Origin: Stenopsyche tienmushanensis
Taxonomy: Eukaryota; Arthropoda; Insecta; Trichoptera; Stenopsychidae
Direction: 5' to 3'
Length of the DNA stretch: 64,000 nt
Assembly (NCBI GenBank): GCA_008973525.1
Contig: WACJ01000552.1
Location: 992,001-1,056,000, forward strand
Below, piece by piece: positions 34,451-46,700 of the stretch. Within the stretch, counting starts at the first letter, position 1. Every line of letters starts with the position of its first letter. Position numbers and translations under genes: made by a program. The notes under the pieces are model-generated. The model worked only from the letters and a program-made list of their open reading frames with translations, was not told the DNA's origin and ran no database searches.

Positions 34451-36930
34451 TTGATTAGATAAAGTATAATAATTAAATTAACATAGAATTTTTGAGCGAA
34501 ATTCATTGCTCAATTTCTATTTCTAAGAATTAAGTAGAATTTTCTGATTCCAGACAATTTCTCAAAATGACTCTTTTAAATTTATTGCAACAATTTTTTG
34601 TCCCCAGTTTGGATTCAAAGTCAAATTTTTTTAATAAACCAAAGCAATTTTGTTGAATAATTGAATGCAATGAATGACTTGAATGCAAATATTTAGCACT
34701 GATAAAACTGATTTAAGATCATTACCAAGAACAATGTAAATACTTCTAATCTTCCAAATGTATTCGCACTATATGTCTCTAAGTAACCGTTTTATATAGA
34801 AATATTTCGGAAAAAACTGAGTGAAGATACACAATTGACGGCTAATAAACCACTTTCGGTTCTTTGTTGAGTCGAAATAACGGCGATAATGGATACACGG
34901 AAAATAGAACGAAATCAATGAGACATTTGTGGGAAAGCGTTACAGCCCCTGAGGAAAAATCCAAATCATTCGCACTTAATGTCTCTTACCGAGTGGTAAC
35001 TCAGATACATGACCGGAACTAAAGGGAAGGAAGAGGCTGTGTGACTCAACCGACAATCTTCCACCCCCCCGACCAAAAGACATTGTTTGTCTCCGCCGTA
35101 TGCCGTCATAAACGCCGCCTCATTTCCCGGAATAATTAAAAGAATTTATTTATTACGGAAACCACAAATCTGAACCGAATTTACGACATAACGACTGCTT
35201 TTGAATCCCGAGAAAAATCATTTTTATCGGTTTTAGAATAGCAAATATTTACTTAGCTTTGGTTCACGCGTACACTAAAATTTATACGTGTTTACAGAGC
35301 ACGCCGGATCGTTTATTTCTGCTTATTGCATCATAAATCCCTTTTTCAAATATGCTAAAAGCAAACCACAATCGAATTGGAGGTCTTCGAAATTATAAAC
35401 ACGGATTAATTGATCAGCCAAGCCATCTATCGTCTGCGCGGTGAATCACTGTATTGTTTGTCTGGCCGTAGCTCGTTATGGGGAGGGTGAATCCACTCCC
35501 TCCACTAATGCTCGATCATCCCGTGATGTATTGGGCGCCCCAGACATTCCCTCTAACAGTCACAAGTCAGGGGGATGTATTTTTCCGCAGGACCCCCATT
35601 CTTTCCGGTGGAAATAAATCGAATTATGAAAGATAAGTGATATTCGGAGGAAAACTTCCTGAGTAACAATGCTCATCCGATGCGGTGTTGAAGACCCATG
35701 AGCGATGATAACACCAACAAGGGGCATAATAAAATTCATCACTCGAATCATACGAATATATTTGGTGATGTTTGCGAATGCATTTCGCAAATTTCCATTT
35801 GGCAACGCTTTCGAACGCACGCAATTCTGCTTGGACTAAGCGTATATCAATTATCGAGCACCAAATTGATTTTATGGTAATAGCGAATGTGGATTGAAAT
35901 CCATTCAATAACCGATATTTTGAAATGAGGTCACCACGATTCGGATGATTTTAGGATCACTTTATTGCAAAATTATATTTCATGTGAGCACAATTCATAT
36001 GTGGCCATTGCAATATTCATACATCACATTATTTAATACCACAAATTAATTGAAGCAAAAGCACACAGCATATATTAATTTCAATTAAGGCTTAATGCGT
36101 TCCTTCCAGTATTATGCTGAAAAACTGTCATTAGCTTTGGGAATCGTTTTCTAAGAAATTTCTTGTTATTCAATTAGACGAAGCAAACCAATTTAACCCT
36201 TTCAATGAGTAATACGCTATTGGACATATATAGAATATGACTAAGCTCCCAAATTAAAATAAGTCCACTTATATACATTATTTTGATAAATATACTAAAA
36301 GCCACATTAATTACAATTCTAAGATTGTTGATAGGTGTTAAGCATAGTTTGTTGAAATTGTACATATACATTTCTAAAATGGTTTTATATTAATTTGAAC
36401 GAAAATGGTTTAATCGATATTTTTCTTGCAAAAAGTATCAATAAATATATTAATTGCAAAGAGAATTGCCATGAATATTGCATGACACATTGATTTATTG
36501 ATTCAATGATATCACTTTATTTAGTCAATATATCTAAATCTAAATAAAAACATATTTGTCTAAAGAAAATTACATACTAAATATCATTGGAGATGGTTAG
36601 TTTTACATTAAAATCGATTATATCAATTTTAATTAATATATCATGGTATATGTTACTGAAATTAACGTACAAATATATGAAATAAATTATGAACTCAAAT
36701 ATCAGAACGTAATTAGTATTTTCACGCGGAATTTTTACATACTAGGTACATATTTTTGTCGTCAGCCGATATCAAATTTTAAGATGAGTCAATAAACTTT
36801 TGTACTATCCCTATAAAATATTTTTTTTATATTCATGGTGGTAATAAAATATGGTATTTTTGCATTATTTAATTGCTTTTTTGCATGGCTCTACTTCTTC
36901 TAATGTAATTTAATACCAAGCATTCCACGT
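34451..36930. other. gene-free stretch with a long island at 34.85-35.9 kb
   Basis: After AT-rich DNA, an island of about 1 kb (34850-35900) has balanced composition. Overlapping minus frames of 86 and 94 codons (35560-35908) and a 60-codon plus frame share the same bases, which argues against any of them being coding. From 35900 to 36930 the DNA is AT-rich with nothing identified. Confidence 0.4.
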
Positions 36931-38340
36931 CTCATTTCAACTTTCCATATTAGCGTCGGCAGCCTGTGCTGCGGCCTCCAAAGGGTTAATGTTCTTGCGA
37001 AACTAATTACACATGGTAAACGAGACGACCGACAGATTAAAGTGCAAAAATGCCACTTGGCGTGATTAGGGCCTATTAAACGGTGATGATATCAGTCACA
37101 CGAATCTCTTAGCTGCTTCAATTGTAGTTTAATTGTGGTTCCAACACCAGTTTGTACTATGGCAGTCGGGTCCTTTATTCATACGTCACAAAGTGGGCAA
37201 ATATGACCCGGGGCCCATAACGTTTATTACCGTCATTCACGGGGCTCAGAAATAATTAGTCCAGCCCTGATGGTATTTACTCTCAATACAATTGCATACT
37301 CACTCAACTCCCCCATTCTGCTCCAACTGGGCAAACTAGACGCTAAATGAGCAGCAAACTTTGCACACAATAGCCATAATGGCGAAAATAAATATACCGT
37401 CATAAATTTTCATGGTCACTTGTAGCTTGGATCGCCGATGAAATATTGTCGGGCAGTATTGTCGTTGCATTTGAACGTCTATGGTGGTGTTAAATGTTGC
37501 CTTCTACTGGAATTTATATTTAAGCCACGATGACTTGAATGTATTATTTCAATGATATATACGATAATAATGCTTTTTAAGATGACATATGTTTCATCAA
37601 ATGTAGGTGATACAAGTAAGAAACTGTAGTTGTTGAGAAATTATAATTTAATTATTGCGGAAAATCCAGTCACCATAAAGCTCAGTATTTATAAATTCAA
37701 GACTTCTGAATAGTCTTTGATTGAAACAATCGATCTTATATATTAAAGAATAAATCAAACTTTTTAATACAAGCTAAAGCTTTTATAAATGATGAAAGAC
37801 TAATTGCATTTCATCAGTGGCCATCTTGCATCGAAATGTATTTAATTCATTAAATTCGTCCTGCCGAAATTCGTTAGACATATTTCTTTCAATCACCCCG
37901 ATATTGTCCCCCCAGTCGGAGTAGTTTTCCGACTTTTACTACCCGTGACGTACTCCAATTTTAATTTATTATCCGAAGTGAAAACTTGGTTCTTCAAAGG
38001 CATCGTCGTGAATGCTGATCATAAACTTGGCGCGTATTTAATCTCCCTCCTCAAGGGGTGGTTTTAGTGACTTCGGCGTCATTGAAAGTGCCCGTGGAGG
38101 CCTGTCCACCCTACGGTGCAAATGTCTGCTCATTTTTGTGAGATCACTCCCCACGGTGAGAAACAATAAGTTAGAAAAGACGTAAATCCCAAGACAATAA
38201 AAATAGACCCCTGGGGGGCTACTACCGTACGATTCAGGAAACCACAAAACAAAGTTCCGAACTCTCCGCATCGATGTAATAATTAAGGGCTGATGCTGCT
38301 AAATGTGGTATTTAAGACTTTGACATAAAGCGGCAGTCGC
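36931..38340. other. balanced-composition islands rich in homeodomain-type cores
   Basis: Islands at about 36931-37520 and 37860-38340 contain TAATTA, TTTATTAC, TGATTAGGG and CATAAA cores, along with 'gacccggggccc' and 'ggcgtgattagggcc'. Stops occur in all frames of the first island, so it is not coding. The 77-codon minus frame at 38038-38271 is unrecognised. By analogy with developmental loci this could be enhancer DNA. That is inference, since homeodomain cores are frequent by chance in AT-rich DNA. Confidence 0.35.
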
Positions 38341-39749
38341 CATAAAAATGTCCCAGACAAAAATGAAAAAAATCATTATAATACTGATAATTTTATTTCA
38401 ATTTAAATTCAAAACGCACATTAATATTGAAGATTTATTGCTTTTTAATTTACTGCATTTCAACTTAAACCCCAAATACAGTCACGTATTTAACAAAGAA
38501 ATTTCTTGGCAAAAAGACAAAATTTAAGAGCACTAGCTAAAGTATAATATGCTCTTTTCAATACGATTGTATTTATTATAACATATAGTAATAAATAAAT
38601 TCATATGAATTTAAAATGATGCAATGATTTCTATTATATTAATAATACAAGATAAAATAGAGCATATTTTAGCAATGCTTTGATCATAAAAAAATATTAA
38701 TAATGAATTCTACGCACAATTAAGCCGGAAAACCATTTATGACTTCCGGAAAACAGAGGGGAAATAAGGAATTCCGCAAAGATGCATTTCGTTGAAAATT
38801 TGGTGAATATAAGTTCGGTATGCATTATTGGACCATTTCTTCAATAAATTCGCATCAGGTGGCCCATTAAAATATTTTGTATATTTTTTCGCATGTGCTT
38901 CCGTGGGAACACCTTAAAAATTTAAAATATTACCAATTTATTTATTAGTAAAAATTAATGTGAATTAATTCCGATCCAATCTAAAAACTTTCTACGGTTG
39001 AATTTCTTTACTTTAAATAACAAAATAAAATACTTAAGTTCTAGAGTTTAGGATGAGAATGAGCAAAATGTGCGTTCATACAACAACACCCGCATCAACG
39101 AAACGCTCCGCGTGCATATTTCTATCAAAGGCATCTAGCTTAAGTATAATAGATTAAATTATATAAATCTCAAGATGCTTAGTCTTCGAATATATTTGAA
39201 AAAATATACGCAATTTTATATGGCAATAAATGCATATATTTTGACTTTGGTATTGATATAACGTTCAATCAGCATTGACGATTCTAAACACGTAATTTTG
39301 AGTAAAGTTGTTTAAATATGTAAAATAATTTAATTTGAATAAATAATGGAGTTTCCACCTAAAATATATTCAGCAAATATCATTCGACTTCAACGTAAAT
39401 ACCAAATATTACACACGTGCCCATTTCTGGATATTATGAATAAAATTCAGCAAGTCAAATATTCACTCAATTTATATTTACATCTAGCGAATAGTTGCAT
39501 CTATGAACTTAATGGTTTTATGTCGATTCTATGTAAATATTTATATGTGTTGAATCATAATTGGTAGAGGGTGAATTCCTGGGAGGCGGAGTAGAACGGT
39601 CATCCCTTTTACACTTATATTTACACAAAAAATAACCCAACAACTTTATTGGCATTTAAGGTCAAAATTTTGCCTTGATTATAAATTTATATTATAAAAG
39701 CATTTGGCAAAAGCTACTGTTATTAACTCTTTCAATCTATTTTAATTAG
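38341..39749. other. AT-rich gene-free stretch
   Basis: Very AT-rich, with no gene or repeat copy recognised. The 73-codon plus frame at 39346-39567 has no recognisable content. Confidence 0.45.
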
Positions 39750-39932
39750 ATAAAATCAAAGCAAATTATATTGGATTCAGACTCGAATGTGAGAATAAAT
39801 GGGGATGGATCGGAGTTAATTCTGGATGCAACCAAAAAAGATGATTACCAAACGCAACCACATCTGAGTCCTTCAAACAATATGCTAAGTGACCATCTGT
39901 TCTCTCGATCCTTTTGTGAGAAGCCTGTATGA
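39750..39932 (+). other. candidate coding segment, possibly a terminal exon
   Basis: A plus-strand frame without its own start codon is open for 60 codons from a TTTTAATTAG acceptor-like site to a TGA. The content looks protein-like: acidic and serine-rich, reading DSDSNVRINGDGSELILDA, then KKDDYQTQPHLSPSNNML. Codon composition is richer than in the flanks. The minus strand is also open here (104 codons, 39766-40080), which weakens the case. I do not recognise the protein. It could be a last exon, a gene relic or chance. Confidence 0.3.
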
Positions 39933-40131
39933 TTTGATAGTTGATTATCTGGTATTTTAATATTGACGTTGATGATAGATGAATCGAACTTATTTTAAAC
40001 AAAGACTTGTTGATCCAAAATTGCAAGCGTAAGCAAAAAATACAACAAAGCAGTGATTTAAAATAGAGACATGACTTCAAATTCTTGATTTGTAGATAGT
40101 AATGGCTGGATAATCAAGTATCTGTATAGTA

Positions 40132-40352
40132 TGTTTAATCTTCTACTCTTATTATAACAATTCGGATGAAATCCAGATTGTAAAATAAAATCAGTTAATT
40201 AATCTGGAGGATCGCTAGTATTAATATTTCCGATCGATTGTCTCGATCCAAGTTTATCCTAATTTTCTGAATTTGAAATGGTAAGTACTAAGACGATGAA
40301 TAAAATCGTGCAGGTACTAAAATGCCTATTTAAATAATCTTATTCTAACTTG
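40132..40352 (+). repeat. dispersed repeat family R1, copy d
   Basis: It matches 11134-11296 in the same orientation and 34270-34450 in reverse ('gatccaagtttatcct', 'gaatttgaaatggtaag', 'gatgaataaaatcgtgca'). Its last 30 bases ('tgcctatttaaataatctta') match the other half of the family, reversed. So both halves are present, with about 115 bases less between them than in the 34 kb copy. Confidence 0.7.
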
Positions 40353-41904
40353 ACCATCTGTGGAAGGCGAATACATTCAATAACGGATATGCGTCGATAT
40401 ATCGGTCAAAGAAATATATCCATAGTAAGCGGTAGCCCTGCCCGCAAACAGATAAGAATGTATAAACGAATGCTCGCATCCAGCATTCCCCAAAAACCCT
40501 CTAATGGGACGGGTTAAAAGCTAGTAGGTGTATTAAAAATGATAATATGTAATTAAAATGGGTCTTGATTTACGGATCAAGAGGCACAGATTTGCATTTT
40601 TTCATACAAATTATATCAGTTTATCCTACCATATGAATTCCCGAGACGGAACTTAATAAGTGGATCCTTTGCGCTCAAATTTATTCATTTCGGCGTGGCC
40701 TGAAAAAGCATTATTTTTATTGCACCACCCGATACTTGAATGTTTGCGTGTATTTATCCGTGGGAAACGTGTTCTGTAGAAATAGTAACTCGTGTTAATT
40801 TAAGCAGACAGAGCCGAGCACAAAATTACGGGTATTTCATCTAAAGTTTGTAGAATTCACTATTAACGTTTTGCCTGCGGCCACCCTCTCCTGGTTGCCA
40901 TATCAAAATGTAATTTCGTAACTGGATCGCAGGTTGTATAAATACTCAGGTAGAAGTTCACCTGTAAAAGCGCACGTAATTCACTATATTCAGTTTTGCG
41001 AGAGAATTCTCGTATATAAAATTACACAGGCCAGGATGCGCTAATGTGGTTTTTCCATCGCGGCGCTAACACTTTAGGTCAGTCTGGAATGCATCGTCCA
41101 ATGATGCTAATGATGATGACTCGCCGCCGTATGAATAATGCATCGGATCATGATGAAATATCAAATTCTTTCAGCTCGATCTCGGTTATTGATGTAAATT
41201 GAACTCTAATGTCAAACTAATTGAGACACAAAGCAACAAGAAAAGCTCGATGAATGGTGTAATGCGTGCCGATGTATAATGTGTTTACATTCATAATAAC
41301 ACTTGCGACCATTTATTTTCAATGAAAAACTATATTTTTAAAACTCTATTTTTGCTTATGTGACTATTTTATGGAAGATAAATAGATAAAACAAATTTAA
41401 AAAAGATAAGAAAGATAAAAAACCACCGTTTTTTCTGAAAAGTCTTCATTCTATAAAAGTTACTCAAATAAGTTTATAATGTTATTTTTTTAAACTATGA
41501 ATTACCTATAATCAAATGTAGATAATCTCCATAAGAGATTATATGGGATCTTAAAGAGTAGCACATATTTTATTATTGCTATTAATTTATACTATGATTT
41601 TTTTTATAACTTATATTTGAACCAAAGTTTGGTCCTATAATATTTATTTTATAGCGATTGTATTATAATTTTATGTTGTTCTTTAAATTGAAAATTTGGC
41701 CTGAATTTGGGATGATTTGTTAGAAAATTGCAGATATAAAGACGATGCCCTATTAAGACTACATATTTTGATAAAATTTACAATAAATAATATTTAATTG
41801 AAACTTCATATAAATATTTAATCAAAACGATGCCCCTAACCATATAAATACCGTACGTCCAAATTTGTGCATTTCATCACAATTTATATACCAAAAATAT
41901 ATAT
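40353..41904. other. gene-free stretch with island at 40.4-41.3 kb
   Basis: The island is followed by AT-rich DNA. An inverted repeat ATAATCTC/GAGATTAT (41522-41529 and 41535-41542) lies in a segment (41510-41680) that may be a very diverged R1 copy. No gene is recognised. Confidence 0.4.
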
Positions 41905-42026
41905 ATTTGTGCATTTTGTGTATCCAAATGTCAGCCTAATTGAAAAGGTATATTTTTCAAAGGGTCTCCTTTTTATTTCCATTATTCTAATTTCTTGCAA
42001 TCAATCGACTTTCGTATGCACATTAG
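41905..42026 (+). repeat. dispersed repeat family F, copy 1
   Basis: About 120 bases match 52870-52995 in the same orientation: 'tttgtgcat', 'caaatgtcagccta', 'tcctttttattt' against 'tcctttttcatt', 'attattctaatttctt', 'atcg' and 'cttt' plus 'atgca'. The 61-codon open frame over it is incidental. The class of repeat is unknown. Confidence 0.65.
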
Positions 42027-43615
42027 GGTTATCCCTATTTTTCTACTCTTAAAATATTGGATAATCATTCCGTCATATGATTCTATACCCTAAAAAAATA
42101 TCTACGTATATCTTTAATTCATTTTTTGAAATATTTTCAAAAATTGATTAACGTGGCCGTGAACGTCACAGCATACCACCAACACAGAATATTTCTTTTT
42201 ATATGAAAAAATATTTTACAAAACATTTTCTAGCTAAAAAATAAAGCTTCAGAAGTAATATTTTTTAAATAAAATGAATGAACAATTCAAATATGCCTAA
42301 CGTCTCATATATAGGACAATCTGTTTATTTGAAATGTTGTTGGAAAATTACAATTAACTCGTTTAAGTAATTCATTGATTTTTAGTAAATAAAAATGTAT
42401 TTTTTATATGGTATTAACATTATAAATATTGTTAATAAGGAGTACAATTTCGTGAGTAAATCTGACTTTATACGAATTAAAAATTAAAACTTTATCTGGC
42501 CAAATATTGAATGTTTAAATTGAAGATCCTATGTATCAACAATAAATGCAGAATGTTCAATATCAATGCATCTTCGTTCAAACTAGAAACCAGAGATTAG
42601 TCAATAATGTTAACCTGTTCTCTGGAAGATCACGTATGGAGAAGTCTTTCAAAAGAACTATTACGTGCAATCATTCTCAATTTGCAAATTTAAATATTTA
42701 TTTTATGTGTTTTTTTGTTGGTTTGCTCTTTGCATTCACAATCCTGCATAATATTTAAGCGCCTGGACTACATATATGCCATTTGATATTTACTTACATA
42801 TGTAGATTATAATTTGAAAATCCGATTGCCTATAAAATAAGCCGCTTGAAGGATCTTTTGTCCTAAGATAAGGATGCTTGTTATGGTTAACAGATCAATG
42901 TCGGCTATAAATGAGCAAACAAAGATATAACATAAATTCACCGATGGTCGCTATCATTAAATTTAATTATTGACGGTGGCTGTTGACGAGTCCTCGAATG
43001 TAACGGGAGTTTTCAGGAGCCACTATGTGAGTCAATACGGTTTCATATCTTATTCAACTGAGTTTCCATCGGAGTTGTGCGTCGCTACTTGTCCATTAAT
43101 TAATACGAGTTAATAAGGTATTCACCTGACACGAGAACCAAGATCTCCGGTTACTGGGAGGGCTTTGATTCCTCTCACTTCACCAGCACAGCCTCCTCCA
43201 CAGCGCCGACCTCCTCTAAAGCCTTTTAATTAGTCGTTTTTCTTTCGGTACAAATAAAAGATGAGTCTCCCCATTCACGGAATTTTGCTATGTCTCGCGA
43301 GTGCACTCCGTATTGAAAATATGGTGGCACTGAATCCGCGCTTTAATTATTTATACGAGTGAAAATGTGACTTCTTTGAACAGTCGGATAAAATTATAAT
43401 TAATAGAAATTGCGGTAGACTTCTTCTTTCAATGGCTCTAAAGTAATTTTGCTAAAATTTTACACAAGTTTACAATCGTTTTTATATGAAGGATTAATAA
43501 AAAAAGCTTTAAACCATCATACAGTCATATCAAATATTGAAATTTAATTTTGAAAACTGAAATGTGTATTCAATAATTTCGTGTTGAATGAATAATATTT
43601 GAATGAACCACTTAC
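42027..43615. other. gene-free stretch with island at 42.9-43.4 kb
   Basis: AT-rich, then a GC-richer island at about 42940-43400 ('cctccacagcgccgacctcc'), then AT-rich again up to the candidate exon. No gene is recognised; the 70-codon plus frame at 42546-42758 has no recognisable domain. Confidence 0.4.
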
Positions 43616-43691
43616 TGCCTCCAACTCCTCTCTTTCGCGGTTGCTGAGTTGCGGTGGTATATGTTCGGCGCTTACATGTTTTCCAGTACAT
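43616..43691 (-). CDS. candidate internal coding exon, 76 nt
   Basis: On the minus strand, a pyrimidine-rich acceptor (ATTTTTCAAATTTCAG) precedes base 43691 and an ideal GTAAGT donor follows base 43616. After one leading base, a 25-codon frame runs open to the donor: CTGKHVSAE, then HIPPQLSNREREELEA. That gives a phase-2 start and a phase-0 end. The content is protein-like and hydrophilic, and the base composition is much more balanced than in the surrounding AT-rich DNA. A second frame is also open (starts MYWKTCKRR), and the third has a stop. I cannot name the protein. If real, the gene runs on the minus strand with large introns on either side. Confidence 0.5.
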
Positions 43692-46600
43692 CTGAAATTT
43701 GAAAAATAAAAATGAAATGTATATAAATGCATATATAAATAACCCAAATGCGATTCTTAAAATGCTGCAATTTATATAAAAATATTTCAATATTCTATTC
43801 CTGGCAATGCTCACATTAATTGATCATTGAATCCTGATAATATCCAATTAAATACCACAATTACCGCTTATCTATGTCAAAATGCATTAAATTATTTAAG
43901 TGGAGCATATGCTTTGTATGTGGATGGTTTCAAATTACAATGTGTAGATTCCACATCACTTGTCAGCTATCAATGTACCAGGCCGTGTATGAATTATATA
44001 ACGAAAAGATGAGTCCGGGAGAAGCCTTTTATGCTACGTAATAGTCGACATTTACCTAATAAATATAATTATTTGTATTCAGCGGAGTATAAAATGTCAT
44101 TATTATAAATATTGCTCATTAAGAAGGTTTGCAATTCATCAATTTACCGAAAAATCATCAATTAATTCAATGCCGAAGATAGAAAATAAGATTTACTTTA
44201 TGAAAAAAATAAAAAATCAATGTAACTGTCATAGTGGAAAATTAATAATTAATAATGGAGTAATAATAAGTTATCAGAAATTTAGATCATAGATCTTGAT
44301 TTTGCATTAAATACAGGAATAAACAATTTCTCTAATCATTTTAATTTAAAAAATCTATCACAACAATTTAAAAATTTCGATGATATTCTATAAAAGGATC
44401 TATGGAAAAATTTGATGATATTATATGGCTTTGGATCATCGTTTGATTTATATTTGTCAGTTGTATTGTTTTTAAATATTTTTTAATATTCATTTTAATA
44501 ATGAATCTTCATATAAATTACATCTTTATATGCGATCGAAAGATTTCCATTACATTTCTTTACAGTTATCCTATTATGTAAAGTGACAGTAGGATTTCCT
44601 CCTGTTTTACTCCATTCCCACATGTGCCGGGGTATATTTAGGGCGAAAAAACTCCCACATGATACTGCGAATCCTACATAAACATTTTCGAATATTACAT
44701 TAGTAATAGGGAAAAACCGTCAAAGCCTTCTGTCCGGATATACTTATTTATCGCGGCCACTAACATGAAATAAAACATACGAACTCCTCGCATTGCGTGA
44801 GCTCTAACTCGCCAACGATCTCTTGATTAATTATCAGAAGTTACGATTTGTTTGAGAAGCCTTACTATTTTTTTCATCACGTGTATTCGTGAGCTTCGAT
44901 AAGAATCGCAGCCTTCCATGTTAATGTGGAGTAAAGAATACTACACCAATAATTAACATTAAAATATCGCGGTGAAATTCTCCGTTGCGTATGCATAAAT
45001 GCTTTTCACCCCTGTTCAGCGGGTGGAATATCTTTTTTCGATGATTTAATATTCAAAAGCTTTTTAAGCTTAAAAATGATGACATATATATAAAGCTATA
45101 GTTAGGAGAAATGCTAGTTGGGAGGGTATATATAATCATTATAAATTCCGTTTTGTTTCGCATCATCTCAAAGAGCTTTGAACATAGTAGCTCGAATAGA
45201 GTTCAATAAAGAGAATTTTAACTATGGAAGAATAAAGCTAGTTTTAAATAATTTTCCCCCTAGCTAATGTATTTAATTCATTATTAAAATAAATTATTCA
45301 TTTTCTCTTTAGATTAGCTTTACTCTCCATTGAAGGCCAAGGCACAATTTTTGGCTAGGTATTCAAGTCATTTAAAATGTAGTACCCAATTTCTTTGTTT
45401 GAAAATTTAAGCTGGAGTCTGCAGAGTCTAAATTATTTATTGAAATCAAATTTTAATTAAAACCATTTTAAAATTGCTTGGATGCAAATATTAATTTAAA
45501 AAAATCTAGTGCTGAACGTAAAAAATTGTTTTTAAGCATAAAAATATTGGTGATAAAATAAAATTTCTTATCATCAATTTGAACTATTTTCCGCATTTTA
45601 TACAACATTATTGAAGAAGTTTATCATTAAATTATTTGTATTTTTGGTTTAAATTTAACAGGAAACCTTCGACAAGAGACTAGCCCTTTGATATCACGAG
45701 AATTGCCCCCCCCCCCTTCACATTTATTAATTAATTTGATTGACTGACTATTATTTTATTGTAAAAAATTCTCTTATTTTAAATCGATTATTTTTTGAAT
45801 CCCACCATACACACAAAATAGCTCTTACCCATAAATATTGGTCAGAATCTATGCATATTTTTATCTTTCTGGCTTGTTCAGTATATCAAATATCGCCAAT
45901 GAATTATTTTTTAATGCAATATATTCCAGAACCCAGTGGCTATCTTTTTGAATCTTCCACATAAATCTTAACCTTCTTTGGCTCCCGAAAATAACGAGCT
46001 GAGAACTTACATGTGAATTTAATCATTCAAATCATAATCATAATTATGCATGACTTTTGAGCAATAATTATGCATTAGAGGCTTTATTGTAACTATAGTT
46101 AATCAACTAATTAATTCGATTTTAATAATAATCTAAATTGAAATATTTATCATCATCTAAATAAAATTATTTTGACAAATGATCGATATGTATCATTAAA
46201 TTTGATTAAAACCTAATCAAGGATCTACGTATAGAATATTGCTAACATATTTACACGATAATTAAATATTCCGCTTAAAATAATTTTTAAGTTCAATTTT
46301 GCGATTTAAATGTACAATATATGTTTAGAGGACATTTGAATCAATCGTAATATTTAAATTTATGAGATATTAGGTACAATATCTTAATGTGAAATATTTC
46401 TCACGATGTAATATTAATGTGAGAGAACCATTTATCTTTATAGGATGTATTTGTCTTAATAAAAGGTAAAAACACGCCATTATATCTACAGAATTCCGAT
46501 TCCATCTCATGAATTAAAATTTAGTATACAATTAAGTCGAGTCCTGGCTTATTTAATATTAAATAATGTTCTTAAACAAAGGCTGTCATTAAGTACATAA

Positions 46601-46700
46601 AAAAACGAAATAAAGTTTTGTTGCTATTAATTAATTCTCACGCTCAAAGTTCCATTGTAATGAGCTTAACCCCAACACTTTCCTTATAATATGGCTTATA
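43692..46700. other. gene-free stretch
   Basis: AT-rich with an island at about 44560-45030. A C11 run at 45706-45716 is unusual in this DNA and prone to length errors. Short frames at 43827-44012 and 45740-45964 are unrecognised. Confidence 0.45.

Noticed and set aside
34561..34800. Apparent similarity to 45370-45620 and 59700-59800 around TTGAATGCAAATATT
   Set aside because: Only a short AT-rich word is shared and the flanks do not align convincingly.
39766..40080. 104-codon minus-strand frame
   Set aside because: It runs antisense to the more protein-like plus segment at 39750-39932 and its own content is low complexity.
43011..43026. TTTTCAG followed ten bases later by GTGAGT
   Set aside because: A 10-nt exon is too short to support from sequence alone.
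45706..45716. C11 run
   Set aside because: A simple homopolymer, noted only as a place where sequencing errors are likely.
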